A stretch of 64,000 bases of DNA from Arthrobacter citreus (lineage in GTDB: Bacteria; Actinomycetota; Actinomycetes; Actinomycetales; Micrococcaceae), in the NCBI RefSeq assembly GCF_038405225.1, contig NZ_CP151657.1:62001-126000 (forward strand), read 5' to 3'. The translations under genes were made by a program, and so were the position numbers. The notes under the pieces are model-generated. The model was not told the origin of the DNA and made no database searches. It saw only the letters and a list, made by a program, of their open reading frames with translations. Position 1 is the stretch's first letter; each line of letters opens with the position of its first letter. This document shows positions 34,594-43,844 of this stretch, one piece after another.

Positions 34594-36149
34594 ATGGATC
34601 AGCACAAGACTTTTCCCGGCCGCTCGGTCTTCCACGCTGTACCGGTTCCCGCTGCCGGTGTCTCTTCCGCCGATGTTTCCGCCCGCCCCGATATCTCGCC
34701 TGCTCCGGACGGCTTTCGTGCTCGGGGCGGCTTTCCTGCTCCATACGGCCCTCCTGCTCCGGGGGACGCTGCCGGTTTCTCCGGCACGTTGGTCCTGCAG
34801 GGCGCGGACGGACTGGATGAGGAGACCGCCGGTGTGGCGCTATCCCGCCTTGATTGCCTGATCCGGTGGGCGCAGGCGCAGCAGGCCAAAGTCCTGCACC
34901 GGATGGAGAACATCTACCGGGATGAGATGACTTTCCCGTCGGGGAAACCTGACGCCGGAATGGTGTTCAGCCTTGCGGCCTCGGAGGCAGCGGCCATCCT
35001 TGCCGTTCCGGAAAGCACCGCTCAACGGCTGATGTCCGAGGCGGGGAGGCTGTGCCGGGCGTACTCCGCGACGCTGGCCAGGCTTGAGCAGGGCGGGATC
35101 GGCTATGGCCACGCGCAGACGGTATTGGATCAGTCCCAGGGTGTTGAGTCGAAAGATCTTCCAGCCTTTGAAACGGAACTGCTGGACGCCGCAGCAGGCC
35201 AAACCCCGCCCCAGTTCCGGGTGCGGGCCCGGCGGCTGCGGGAGAACCAGTTTCCGCAGAGCATCGTGGAGCGCCAGCTGACCGCGTTCGAGAAGCGAAA
35301 GGTCTGTTTGGAACCGGCCGATGATGGAATGTCCTGGCTGTCAGCCTTCCTTCCGGCGGAGAATGCGCAGGCGGTCTTCACCCAGCTGAGCAAAGCCGCC
35401 AGAGGCGAGCAGGCAGATGGAGATCCCCGCACCGTGGACCAACTGCGGGCGGACATCCTTGCGGATCTGCTGATAAACAGTGTCGGCCGCCCCTCGCACA
35501 CTGGCAGCGGCAGCGGCAGCGGCAGCGGCAGCTGCACCGGCGACACCGGAGCCAACGCGCGAGCCAAGGCCCGGACTGAGGTCCTGGTACTGATTAACGC
35601 CGAAACCCTCTTCGGGGCGGACAACCAACCTGCCGAGCTGCTTGGCTACGGGCCGATCAGTCCGCAAACAGCCCGCCGGATGGCCCGCGAGGCCATGAAG
35701 TGGACTCCTGTGGAGAGGGATCCTGAAACAAAAGAAATCCTGCGCGGGTTGGGCGCCGGAGGAAAGTTCCGTCAGGACTGCAGCGCTGGCTGAGGGCTCG
35801 AGACGGGACATGCCGTTTTCCCGGGTGCCGGTCCGGCGCCGTGATATCCGAGATTGATCACACCAAGCCCTGGGCTCAAGGTGGAGCCACGGATCATGAC
35901 AACCTCGAATATCTGTGCCGGCGGCACCACATGTTCAAGACGCAGGGATTCTGGAAGGCATGCCAGCCGGTGGCCGGGATTATCGAATGGACATCGCCGG
36001 GAGGGAGGACGTACCGCACCGAACCACACCTGGCTCTTGCCCCGGTTCTGCGGGCGAGTCAGCCGGATGTTGTCCGGACCGGATCAGCCGCAGATACCTC
36101 TCCGGGCAATAGTGACGACGACTACGGTGGGGACCCGCCGCCGTTCTAG
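34594..36149 (+). pseudogene. Frameshifted DUF222/HNH endonuclease domain protein (13E12-like)
   Basis: The first frame (34594-35793, 399 residues) encodes the DUF222 part, including FLPAENAQAVFTQLSKAARG, TVDQLRADILADLLIN and GPISPQTARRMAREA. It ends abnormally at ILRGLGAGGKFRQDCSAG. The expected HNH end is intact in another frame: VPSGLQRWLRARDGTCRFPGC, then EIDHTKPWAQGG and NLEYLCRRHH, running to the stop at 36147-36149. Removing two bases from CGCG near 35743-35747 restores ILR-VGRRRKVPSG. So a 2-base insertion (real or a sequencing error) splits the gene. (GGCAGC)5 at 35503-35532 encodes a Gly-Ser run. These genes are multicopy in actinobacteria; function unclear. Confidence 0.85.
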
Positions 36150-36287
36150 GCCACCACGGGGAGGAGCGCACCACGGGGAGGAGCGCTGGGCTCAGAGGGG
36201 ACAAAGGTGGGGCAACAGGGGAGGGTCCAGGGGACAGATGGTTCCAGTTTCAATTCACCCGTGGTTCTGCGCAAAGGGTCCTGTCAG

Positions 36288-36935
36288 TTAGCTGCTGCGG
36301 TGGAGGCCGTCAAAGACCATCGTGATGAGGTCGTCCGCCAGTTGGTCCGGAGAAATGGGGCCGCCTGGCCGGTACCACTCCACGATCGAGTTGATCGTGC
36401 CGAACAGCAGCCGCGTGGTGGTCCGCGGGTCAATGTCGCCGCGCAGCGTCCCCTCGTTCTGGGCGGCCTGCACCAGGTCCGCAACGCGGTGGTCAAAGTC
36501 TCGGCGCCGGGCCAGCGCATCGCGCTCGATGTCCGTGTTTCCGCGGAGCCGCAGCAGCAGCGTCACAAACGGGAGCCGCTCGGTAAGGACCTGGATGGTC
36601 CCGCGCAGCACAAACTCCAGCTGGGCATCCGCGGGACCGTTGGAGGAGCGTGCGTCGTCGAGCACCGCTTCGAGCCCGCCCAGGGCGTTTTCCAGAGCCA
36701 GCCGCAGCAGGTCGCCCTTGGACGGCACATGGTGGTAAATCGCGGACTTGGTGATGCCCAGGTTTTCGGCGAGGATGCCCATCGACGTGGCCTCGTAGCC
36801 GTGCTTGTTGAACACGTCCACGGCAATGGCAAGGACTGACTGCTGGTCATATCCGGGACGGCCGCGGCGGGCGGCAACAGGGCTGGCTGCGGCAGGACCG
36901 GCCGAGGCAGCGGGGGTTGAAGGCATGGGATCCAT
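36288..36935 (-). CDS. paaR: TetR family transcriptional regulator, probable phenylacetate repressor PaaR
   Basis: A 215-residue TetR protein. After a disordered Ala/Pro-rich start, residues about 27-75 form the helix-turn-helix domain (GYEATSMGILAENLGITKSAIYHHVPSKGDLLRLAL). The C-terminal ligand domain includes LFGTINSIVEWYRPGGPISPDQLADDL. It is the third gene of paaI-paaK-paaR, 25 bases after paaK. TetR-type PaaR of other actinobacteria and Thermus represses paa genes and is released by phenylacetyl-CoA; operators of fitting type precede the paa loci here. ATG 36935 is used; ATG 36926 is possible. Confidence 0.85.
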   Translation of the reverse strand: MDPMPSTPAASAGPAAASPVAARRGRPGYDQQSVLAIAVDVFNKHGYEATSMGILAENLGITKSAIYHHVPSKGDLLRLALENALGGLEAVLDDARSSNGPADAQLEFVLRGTIQVLTERLPFVTLLLRLRGNTDIERDALARRRDFDHRVADLVQAAQNEGTLRGDIDPRTTTRLLFGTINSIVEWYRPGGPISPDQLADDLITMVFDGLHRSS

Positions 36936-36960
36936 TTTCACACGAACCACCGCGGCAGCC

Positions 36961-38313
36961 TCAGCCCTGCAGGGCTGAGGCGTCCTTGCCGCGCAGATCG
37001 TAGATCCGGCGCAGTTTGCCGCTGGAGCGGGCAAGCGTCCCGGGTTCCGCCACCTGCACCCGGCATGAGGACCCGGTGTGGACCTTAATTTGGGTCTCCA
37101 GTTCGGCGGCGGCAGCGAGGCAGACAGCCAGGGTGGATTCGATTCGGCGCTCAATTTTCACGGTGAGCTCATCCATCCGGTCCGGCCTGGTGATTTCCAA
37201 CTGGAAGTGCGGGCTCAGAGCCGGGACGCGTAGGGCGATCTCCTCGATTTGGCTGGGAAAGAGGTTTACGCCGCGCAGGATGATCATGTCGTCGCTGCGT
37301 CCGGTAATCCGGCCCATGCGGCGCATGCCCGGACGGGCGGTGCCTGGCAGGAGGCGGGTCAGGTCATGTGTGCGGTAGCGGATGATCGGCAGCGCCTCCT
37401 TGGTCAGGGATGTGAACACCAGTTCGCCGGGTTCCCCGTCGTCGAGCACCCGGGTGTCATCAAAGGGGTCAATGATCTCGGGACGGAAATGGTCCTCCCA
37501 GATATGGGTGCCGTCCTTGCTTTCCACACATTCGCCGGCGACGCCGGGACCCATCACCTCGGACAGCCCGTAAATGTCGCACGCGTCCAGCTCCATGGCG
37601 GTTTCGAGTTCGTGGCGCATTTCCTCGGTCCACGGTTCGGCGCCCAGCACGGCGTTTTTCAGTGCGGTGGACCGCGGATCTACGCCTGCGGCCGTCAGGG
37701 CATCGGCAATGGTCAGCAGGTAGGTGGGGGTGCACAGGATGGTGTCCGGTTCGAAGTCCAGGATGAGCTGGACCTGGCGCTCGGTCTGCCCGCCGGACAT
37801 GGGAATGACCGTACAACCCAGTTTCTCGGCTCCGGCATGGGCGCCCAGGCCGCCGGTGAACAGGCCATAGCCGTAGGCGTTGTGGACTTTGTAGCCGGGC
37901 TTGACCCCGGAGGCGCGCAGCGAGCGGGCCACGAGGGTGGCCCAGCGGTCCAAATCCCCGGCCGTGTAGCCCACAACGGTGGGCCGGCCCGTGGTCCCGG
38001 AGGAGGCATGGATCCGGGCCACGCGGTCCTGCGGAACGGCAAACATTCCGAACGGATATGTCTGCCGCAGGTCCTCCTTGGTGGTGTACGGGAACCGTGC
38101 CAGGTCCGACAGTTCCTTCAAATCTTCCGGGTGGACGCCCGCGTCGTCGAACTTCCGCCGGTACAGCGGCACGCGCTCATAGGCGTACGCCAGGGTGTGC
38201 TGCAGACGGGTCAGCTGCAGGTCCTCGATCTGGTCGCGGCTCATCCGCTCTTCCGGATCCAGTGAGCCGGGATCTGCGGCTGTCGATTTGAGCAGTGCGG
38301 AGGTGGAAGCCAT
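36961..38313 (-). CDS. paaK: Phenylacetate-CoA ligase PaaK
   Basis: A 450-residue adenylate-forming enzyme that activates phenylacetate with ATP and CoA, the first pathway step. Motifs are IHASSGTTGRPTVVGYT (P-loop), VHNAYGYGLFTGGLGAHAGAEKLGC, DIYGLSEVMGPGVAGEC and the C-terminal domain start GRSDDMIILRGVNLFPSQIEE with the catalytic lysine near SSGKLRRI. Length matches the family (about 430-440). The open frame to 38577 is not used. It lies between paaI (52 bases upstream) and paaR. Confidence 0.95.
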   Translation of the reverse strand: MASTSALLKSTAADPGSLDPEERMSRDQIEDLQLTRLQHTLAYAYERVPLYRRKFDDAGVHPEDLKELSDLARFPYTTKEDLRQTYPFGMFAVPQDRVARIHASSGTTGRPTVVGYTAGDLDRWATLVARSLRASGVKPGYKVHNAYGYGLFTGGLGAHAGAEKLGCTVIPMSGGQTERQVQLILDFEPDTILCTPTYLLTIADALTAAGVDPRSTALKNAVLGAEPWTEEMRHELETAMELDACDIYGLSEVMGPGVAGECVESKDGTHIWEDHFRPEIIDPFDDTRVLDDGEPGELVFTSLTKEALPIIRYRTHDLTRLLPGTARPGMRRMGRITGRSDDMIILRGVNLFPSQIEEIALRVPALSPHFQLEITRPDRMDELTVKIERRIESTLAVCLAAAAELETQIKVHTGSSCRVQVAEPGTLARSSGKLRRIYDLRGKDASALQG

Positions 38314-38365
38314 GGGGGTGCCCTTTGCGCTGGTGGTGTCGGCGGCTGGTGGTGTGGGAGTGGGG

Positions 38366-38863
38366 CTAGGACCTGGGCCGGTAAGCCGGGTTCGGAATGG
38401 AGCGTGAACGGCCGCGGAACTCGGCCACAATCCGGGCACTGCCACCGGCTTCGACGGCGGTGACCTCAATGTCATAAACGCCGCTGCGCCCCGACGACGC
38501 CCGGTGTTGGGCCACCGCCCGGAGGGTTTCACCGGGCATGGCGGCCGAGATGAAGCTGATGTCCGCGCCGGAGGCAACGGTGATCAGCTCCATGCCACTG
38601 ATGGTGTCTGTGCCGCCGGGGTTGCAGGCCAGCGCAAACGCGGTATCGGCAAGGGAAAACACCATGCCGCCGTGGGCCATGCCAAACCCGTTGAGCATGT
38701 CGGCCCGCACGGCCATGGTGCAGGTTGCCTCACCCGGGCCCAGATGTTCGACGGCGATGCCCAGCAGCCGGGCGGCGTCGTCGTGCTCCAAAATGGCGTG
38801 GTCCAACCCCTGGTCCAGTCCCGAAGTGTGCTGTTCCGAAGCGGCGACACCGGCGTCGGCCAT
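38366..38863 (-). CDS. paaI: Hydroxyphenylacetyl-CoA thioesterase PaaI
   Basis: A 165-residue hot-dog thioesterase with the PaaI signature GFGMAHGGMVFSLADTAFALACN (Gly-His-Gly-Gly and catalytic Asp) and ADISFISAAMPGETLRAVA. It frees CoA from dead-end hydroxyphenylacetyl-CoA or 2-oxepin derivatives and so prevents CoA trapping. ATG 38861-38863 has GGGAGG five bases upstream. It is the first gene of the minus-strand paaI-paaK-paaR operon. Confidence 0.92.
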   Translation of the reverse strand: MADAGVAASEQHTSGLDQGLDHAILEHDDAARLLGIAVEHLGPGEATCTMAVRADMLNGFGMAHGGMVFSLADTAFALACNPGGTDTISGMELITVASGADISFISAAMPGETLRAVAQHRASSGRSGVYDIEVTAVEAGGSARIVAEFRGRSRSIPNPAYRPRS

Positions 38864-38878
38864 AAAACCTCCCGAATT

Positions 38879-38896
38879 CTTTACCGAATGTTCATG
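38879..38896 (-). promoter_or_regulatory. Weak PaaR-like site before paaI
   Basis: CTTTACCG-AA-TGTTCATG aligns with the palindrome seen before paaA, paaZ and paaJ at nine of sixteen positions, keeping TnACCG on one side. Its place, 16 bases upstream of the paaI ATG, fits a repressor site, but the match is poor. Confidence 0.3.
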
Positions 38897-39074
38897 AGGT
38901 AATCCTGTGACGGGCATCACTGTCAAGTGCCGGGCGGGGGAACGGAGGCGAGGTCAGGGCCGGGTTTGCGGCAGGCCGGGACACCGCCCGGTGCAGTGCC
39001 GTAGTTTGAGGAGGTGATACTTTTCAACGCCGCGGCCGCGGCTGGGGAATCGGCCTGCGGGGCTGCGGTGTCCC

Positions 39075-39821
39075 ATGCTTCCTGAGTGGCTGGATCCACA
39101 GGTCTTCCTGGCCGATCCGGCCCTGGGTCCCTGGGTGGTACTGGTGGTTTGCGGCATCGTGTTTGCCGAAACGGGACTGCTGGTGGGGTTCTTCCTGCCG
39201 GGAGACACCCTGCTGTTCACGGCGGGGCTCCTGATCGCCACCGGAACCGTGGACGTGAACGTGTGGCTGATGGGACTGCTGATTTCCCTGGCAGCGTTTG
39301 CCGGAGACCAGCTGGGATACTGGATCGGCCGGCGGGCCGGCCCTGCGGTGTTTTCCCGGCCGGATTCCCGGATATTCCGGCGCGAGAACGTGGACCGGGC
39401 CGAGGAGTTTTTCGCCCGGCACGGCGGCAAAGCGATCACGCTGGCCCGGTTCGTGGGAATCGTTCGGACCTTTACGCCAGTGGTGGCTGGAGTGGGCAGG
39501 ATGCGCTATTCCGCGTACGTTATGTTCGACGCCGCGGGCGCCCTGCTGTGGGGGATGGGACTGACCCTGCTGGGCTACGTCCTCGGGAACCGGTTCCCGT
39601 TTATCCGCGACCACCTGGACCTGCTCATCGTGGGGGTGGTCCTGCTGACGGTGGCGACCATTTCACTCACACTGCTGCAGCAAAACAAGCGGGCACCCAA
39701 GCAGGCGCGGCAGGGCGGCAAGCCACCCAGGCAGGAGCCGGGAAATAAGCCGGCACCAGCGAAGAAGCCGCTGAATAGACCTGCGCCCCTTAACAAGCCG
39801 GCGCCGGAACCGGGCGAGTAA
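39075..39821 (+). CDS. DedA family membrane protein
   Basis: A 248-residue DedA/VTT-domain protein. The conserved segments are FAETGLLVGFFLPGDTLLFTAGLLI, AGDQLGYWIGRRAGPAVF and FFARHGGKAITLARFVGIVRTFTPVVAGVGRMRYSAYVMFDAAGALLW, with the G-x-x-x-R pattern. Family members flip or transport lipids and support membrane homeostasis. The last 55 or so residues are a Lys/Pro-rich cytoplasmic tail (KKPLNRPAPLNKPAPEPGE). An extended -10 (TGATACTTT, 39016-39024) lies about 50 bases upstream. Confidence 0.9.
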   Translation: MLPEWLDPQVFLADPALGPWVVLVVCGIVFAETGLLVGFFLPGDTLLFTAGLLIATGTVDVNVWLMGLLISLAAFAGDQLGYWIGRRAGPAVFSRPDSRIFRRENVDRAEEFFARHGGKAITLARFVGIVRTFTPVVAGVGRMRYSAYVMFDAAGALLWGMGLTLLGYVLGNRFPFIRDHLDLLIVGVVLLTVATISLTLLQQNKRAPKQARQGGKPPRQEPGNKPAPAKKPLNRPAPLNKPAPEPGE

Positions 39822-39871
39822 ACGTTCCGGTTCCGGCGCCATAAGCTGCCAGCCAGTCAGGCGTCCTGCTG

Positions 39872-42040
39872 TTACTTTCCTGCTGCCGGGATCGGCTCCT
39901 CAGCACCCAGGGCGTCCAGCACAAAGGCGTAGTCCCAGGACCGGTCCTTCCAGGCCTCGTACCGCCCGGAGGCGCCGCCGTGTCCGCCGTCCATTTCGAT
40001 CTTCATGACAATCGGCTCGGTTCCGGTAGTGACCTCGCGCAGCTTCGCGACCCACTTGGCGGGCTCGGTGTACAGCACGCGGGTGTCGTTGAAGGAGGTC
40101 ACCGCGGCAATGCGCGGGTAGTCCACGGCGCGGATGTTCTCGTACGGGGTGTACTCCTTCATGTACCGGTAAACCTCGGGGTCGGTGATCGGGTTGCCCC
40201 ATTCCTCCCACTCCAGTGCCGAGAGCGGCAGCTCCGGATCCAAGATGGTGGTCAGTGCGTCCACGAAGGGCACCTGCGCCACGATCGCCCGGTACTTCTC
40301 CGGCGCCAGGTTGGCCACGGCGCCCATCAGCAGTCCGCCGGCGGAGCCGCCCATCGCGGCAATCCGGTTCGGGTCCACCCAGCCGGAGGAGGCAATGTAG
40401 TCGGTGGCCGCCACAAAGTCGCTGAAGGTGTTTTTCTTCTGCAGCTTCTTGCCCTGGTCGTACCAGGTGCGGCCCATCTCGCCGCCGCCGCGGATGTGGG
40501 CGACCACGAAGATGACGCCGCGGTCAAGCAGGGACAGCCGGGCAACGCTGAAGGCGGGTTCCATGCTGATTTCGTAGCTGCCGTAGGCGTACACCAGCGC
40601 CGGGTTGCTGCCGTCCTGCTTCAGCTCGGCACGGCGCAGCACCGAGAGAGGAATGCGGGTGCCGTCGCCGGCCGTGGCCCAGGCGCGCTCGGCAACATAC
40701 TCGGCCGGGTTGTAGCCGCCCTTGACGGGAGTTTCCTTGCGCAGCTCCAGCTCGCCGGTGGCCAGCACATAGTCGTAGACGCGCGGGGGAGTCAGGTAGG
40801 AGGTGTAGCTGAGCCGGATAATCGGGGAGTCGTACTCCGCGTTGGCCAGGTTGGCCGTGTAGAGCTCCTCGTCAAAGGCCGGCTCCACCGGGTCTCCCTG
40901 CACCTCGGTGCCCAGGCCTTCCAGCGGAAGGATCTGCACCCGCTCGGTGGTGTCCTTGCGGACCGAGACAATGACGTGGGTTTTGGTGACGGCCGCGCCG
41001 TTGACCCGGACGGCGTCGTCGTGCGCCACCACGGTGTTCCAGTGCTGCTCGTCCAGCGGCAGGGCGAACTCCGTCTCGGCCACGAGCGAGAGCATGGAAT
41101 TCAGGGCGTCCTTGTTGTGCGTGATCAGGTAATGGCGCTCGCCGGCGAGGGTCACGGGCTCGGCCTCGTAGAGGATGCGTTCGCTGCGCGGAATCAGGGT
41201 CCGCACTTCGCCGGCGGGATCCTCGAAGTCCAGGACCCGGTACTCCGAGTATTCCGAGTTGCTGATGCCAATCAGCAGCTGCTTCCGGTCCGCGGAGAGG
41301 TCAAAGCCGGTCCACATGGCGACGTCGTCCTCCTGGTAGATGACGACGTCGTCCTCCACCGGAGTGCCGAGGGTGTGGGCCTTGATCTGGTAGGGGCGCC
41401 AGGAGTCGTCAACGACGGTGTAGAAGACGCGGGTGCCGTCGGGGGAGAAAGCCAGGGAATAGAAGACGTTGGCGACGGTATCCGGCAGCAGCTCTCCGGT
41501 GCGCAGGTCCTTGATCCGCAGGGTGAACCGCTCGTCGCCGGCATTGTCCTCGGAGTAGGAGAGCAGGTTGCCGTCCTCGGTGACGGCGAGGCCGCCGAGC
41601 GCAAAGAAGGGCTTGCCCTCGGCCTCGGCATTGCCGTCGATCAGGATCTGCTCGCCGGGCACCGGTACTCCGGGCTCGACGACGGGTGGTGTCCAGTCGG
41701 CGTCCAGGTCTCCGGTGTCCTGCGCCGCGGTGCGGCAGTGGATGGAGTACTGCTTGCCCTCTTCGGTGCGGGAGTAGTACCACCAGCCCTTTTTGCGGGC
41801 CGGCACGGACAGGTCGGTTTCCTCGGTGCGGTTCTTGATCTCGTCGAAGATCTCCTGGCGCAGCTTCTCCTGGTGCGCGGTGACCTCTTCCATGTAGGCG
41901 TTCTCGGCCTTGAGGTGGGCCACCACCTCGGGGTTTTCCTTCTCCCGCAGCCACTCATACTCGTCAATGAACGTGTCTCCGTGATGGACGCGCTCGGTGG
42001 GAACCTTTTTGGCAACGGGAGGGGTGGGAGAAGTAGTCAT
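39872..42040 (-). CDS. ptrB: S9 family peptidase, oligopeptidase B
   Basis: A 722-residue prolyl-oligopeptidase-family serine peptidase. An N-terminal seven-bladed propeller (about residues 75-420) precedes the alpha/beta-hydrolase domain. Catalytic Ser is in AAMGGSAGGLLMGA, Asp in SFNDTRVLYTEPAKW (between) and His in EMDGGHGGASGRYEAW; RGGGEMGRTWYDQGKKLQKKNTFSDF is typical of oligopeptidase B, which cuts after Lys/Arg in short peptides. No signal peptide, so cytoplasmic. ATG 42040 begins MTTSPTPPVAKKVPTERVHHGD; the extension to 42178 crosses the divergent promoter. Confidence 0.94.
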   Translation of the reverse strand: MTTSPTPPVAKKVPTERVHHGDTFIDEYEWLREKENPEVVAHLKAENAYMEEVTAHQEKLRQEIFDEIKNRTEETDLSVPARKKGWWYYSRTEEGKQYSIHCRTAAQDTGDLDADWTPPVVEPGVPVPGEQILIDGNAEAEGKPFFALGGLAVTEDGNLLSYSEDNAGDERFTLRIKDLRTGELLPDTVANVFYSLAFSPDGTRVFYTVVDDSWRPYQIKAHTLGTPVEDDVVIYQEDDVAMWTGFDLSADRKQLLIGISNSEYSEYRVLDFEDPAGEVRTLIPRSERILYEAEPVTLAGERHYLITHNKDALNSMLSLVAETEFALPLDEQHWNTVVAHDDAVRVNGAAVTKTHVIVSVRKDTTERVQILPLEGLGTEVQGDPVEPAFDEELYTANLANAEYDSPIIRLSYTSYLTPPRVYDYVLATGELELRKETPVKGGYNPAEYVAERAWATAGDGTRIPLSVLRRAELKQDGSNPALVYAYGSYEISMEPAFSVARLSLLDRGVIFVVAHIRGGGEMGRTWYDQGKKLQKKNTFSDFVAATDYIASSGWVDPNRIAAMGGSAGGLLMGAVANLAPEKYRAIVAQVPFVDALTTILDPELPLSALEWEEWGNPITDPEVYRYMKEYTPYENIRAVDYPRIAAVTSFNDTRVLYTEPAKWVAKLREVTTGTEPIVMKIEMDGGHGGASGRYEAWKDRSWDYAFVLDALGAEEPIPAAGK

Positions 42041-42168
42041 GCCCCGAATATATCCATCCGGCTCCGGGGGACGAAGGGCCCCGCGCTGTTTATGCTGGCG
42101 GCTTACCGGGCGGGCCGCGTGCAGTTGGCTCCGCCCAACTGATTGAGTTTGACCAAGAGTGTCTCTGA

Positions 42169-42174
42169 TAATCT
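42169..42174 (+). promoter_or_regulatory. Leaderless promoter -10 of the winged-helix regulator
   Basis: TAATCT is followed by seven bases and the ATG at 42182. TTGACC at 42149-42154 is present but the spacer of 14 is short. No Shine-Dalgarno sequence. Confidence 0.5.
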
Positions 42175-42181
42175 GCAACGC

Positions 42182-42730
42182 ATGACAGATGAGAGGCGCC
42201 CGGCTCCTCCGCGGTCACCCAGCGAGGAAGAGGCCAAGGCCCTTGCCTCGGCGGTACGGATGCGGATCCTCCGCCTGTGCCTGCAGGAGCAGTTGACCAA
42301 CAAGGAGATTGCCACCCGGCTGGGAGCCAATCCCGCCACGGTTCTCTTTCACGTCCGGAAGCTTGTTGCCGCGGGTTTCCTCGAAGCGCAGGATGCCCGG
42401 TCCGGGCCAAGCGGGGCCTATGAAGTGCCGTACCTCGCCACGGGAAAGTCTGCCCGCCTCAGCATGGATGCCCGGGACATAGGACTGCGCAGTGCCATGA
42501 TCAACGCCTTTGTCTCGGAAGTGGGGCAGGTGCCCGATTCCGCAGAGGTGGAGATATCCCGCCGCGGTGTCCGCCTCACCAAGGCCGGGCATGACAGGTT
42601 CCTGGACCGGATGATGGAGCTCCTCGACGAGCTATCCGCGCAGGAACCCCCGGAATCCGATGAGGACGCCACCCGGTATTCAATTTTTATGGCCGTGCAC
42701 CCCGAGACGTACACCCGCCCGAAGACCTGA
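42182..42730 (+). CDS. ArsR-like winged helix-turn-helix regulator
   Basis: A 182-residue protein whose residues about 15-80 form a winged helix-turn-helix (ALASAVRMRILRLCLQEQLTNKEIATRLGANPATVLFHVRKLVAAGFLE). The C-terminal half is an alpha-rich region of the kind found in many actinobacterial helix-turn-helix_20 regulators and shows no metal-binding cysteines. It is divergent from oligopeptidase B. The start chosen is ATG 42182, seven bases after a -10-like TAATCT; an upstream TTG at 42143 lies inside the promoter. Target unknown. Confidence 0.85.
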   Translation: MTDERRPAPPRSPSEEEAKALASAVRMRILRLCLQEQLTNKEIATRLGANPATVLFHVRKLVAAGFLEAQDARSGPSGAYEVPYLATGKSARLSMDARDIGLRSAMINAFVSEVGQVPDSAEVEISRRGVRLTKAGHDRFLDRMMELLDELSAQEPPESDEDATRYSIFMAVHPETYTRPKT

Positions 42731-42754
42731 GGCTTGTTCCAGGAACGGCAGTGC

Positions 42755-43480
42755 CTAGGGCCGCAGCAGGAACCAGGCGGCCAGGGCGGCCGCGGCCAGG
42801 AAGAGCATCCAGTTACCCAGCACTTCCAGCAGCATGAGGCCAAACGATGAGTGCGGCGCAGTCTTCATCGGTTCCACGATCGGGTCATCAGTGACGCCTT
42901 TGCGGAACTGTCCCCAGAGGGAAGTGGCCAGCAGCACCGCGCCGCCGACCAGCGCCAGGGGAACCGCCGGCAGCGTGAAGAGCACAACGCCTCCGGCGAG
43001 CAGGGCGACCACCACCTGCAGCGAAAAGAAGATCCCGCCGGCCAGGGCGACCAGCCACATCGGGCGCCGGACAATGAAGCCCATCAGGAGAGGCGCGCAG
43101 GCGGCTCCCGCCAGGCCGGTCAGGGCGAGGAGGAAGCCCGACAGCGTGACCTGGACGCTGGCGTCACTGGAGCTGACCGCAGCGGCCACGGTGAAGAAGC
43201 CCAGCAGGCCCAGGCAACTGGGAACCAACAGTGCGGCCCACGCGGATGGCGACATTCGGTTGCGTGGGAGGTCCAGGTTTTCGGCGTAGGTCCGGGGATC
43301 ACCGAAGACGTCGGCCGGGGTGCCGCCGGAGTCAGCCAGGAATTCCCGCGCTGAAGCCACGGCGTCGCCGATGGCTTCGCCCGGGACATCACGCAGGCGT
43401 AGTTCCATGGTGAAGTCATCGAACCAGCGGCGGGTGGCTTTATCCGGCGTTGTGCCGTTGCGGCCGTCACGGGTTTCCAT
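42755..43480 (-). CDS. HAAS-type membrane protein paired with PadR
   Basis: A 241-residue protein. Residues about 15-75 form a soluble helical domain (ATRRWFDDFTMELRLRDVPGEAIGDAVASAREFLADSG, FGDPRTYAENLDL) like the HAAS signalling domain, followed by about six hydrophobic helices. Proteins of this kind are commonly encoded next to PadR regulators and are thought to take part in membrane-stress or antibiotic sensing. The ATG at 43480 lies inside the end of the PadR gene (14-base overlap), so the pair is translationally coupled. Confidence 0.8.
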   Translation of the reverse strand: METRDGRNGTTPDKATRRWFDDFTMELRLRDVPGEAIGDAVASAREFLADSGGTPADVFGDPRTYAENLDLPRNRMSPSAWAALLVPSCLGLLGFFTVAAAVSSSDASVQVTLSGFLLALTGLAGAACAPLLMGFIVRRPMWLVALAGGIFFSLQVVVALLAGGVVLFTLPAVPLALVGGAVLLATSLWGQFRKGVTDDPIVEPMKTAPHSSFGLMLLEVLGNWMLFLAAAALAAWFLLRP

Positions 43481-43844
43481 GGGTGCCCCTTTCGGAGGTG
43501 CGGTCATGATGTTCCTGCACAAACAGGTAGTGATCCACAGTGCCGGTGAACCTGACCCACAGCTCGCGCTGCGCTTCCAGTTCCCGGCGGCCGTCGGCAG
43601 TGAGGGAAAAGTACTTGCGGCCGGGCCCGCCGTCACCGGCCCGCCAGGCGGTGGTCACCCAGCCCGCGGTTTCAAAGCGGGTCAGCAGGGGGTACAGCGT
43701 GCCGCCCTTGATGTTCCCGAAGCCCTGTTCCTCGAGCAGCGCCGCGATGGCATAACCGTAAGTGGCGCCGCCGTCGAGCGCCTTCAGGACGCACAGGCCA
43801 AGGGTTGCCCGCATCCAGTCGCTGGGCCAGGGGAGTGTCTGCAC
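43467..43844 (-). CDS. PadR family transcriptional regulator
   Basis: A 125-residue PadR-s2-type repressor: winged helix DWMRATLGLCVLKALDGGATYGYAIAALLEEQGFGNIKGGTLYPLLTRFETAGWVTTAW followed by GGPGRKYFSLTADGRRELEAQRELW and a short dimerisation helix. The start is a GTG at 43842-43844. CATTAT plus six bases precedes it, so the mRNA is probably leaderless, and a 25-base palindrome covers that -10 box. It is co-transcribed with the HAAS membrane protein. Confidence 0.9.
   Translation of the reverse strand: MQTLPWPSDWMRATLGLCVLKALDGGATYGYAIAALLEEQGFGNIKGGTLYPLLTRFETAGWVTTAWRAGDGGPGRKYFSLTADGRRELEAQRELWVRFTGTVDHYLFVQEHHDRTSERGTHGNP

Noticed and set aside
35503-35532. (GGCAGC)5 repeat considered as CRISPR or microsatellite
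   Set aside because: Units are 6 bases and encode a Gly-Ser run in the DUF222 gene; no spacers.
39008-39085. GTG mini-ORF with GAGGAGG before DedA
   Set aside because: The Shine-Dalgarno-like bases touch the GTG, leaving no spacing, and the peptide (Ala-rich, 24 residues) has no support.
39980-42142. 720-codon open frame on the plus strand
   Set aside because: It is the mirror of oligopeptidase B, with low-complexity residues and no recognised domains.
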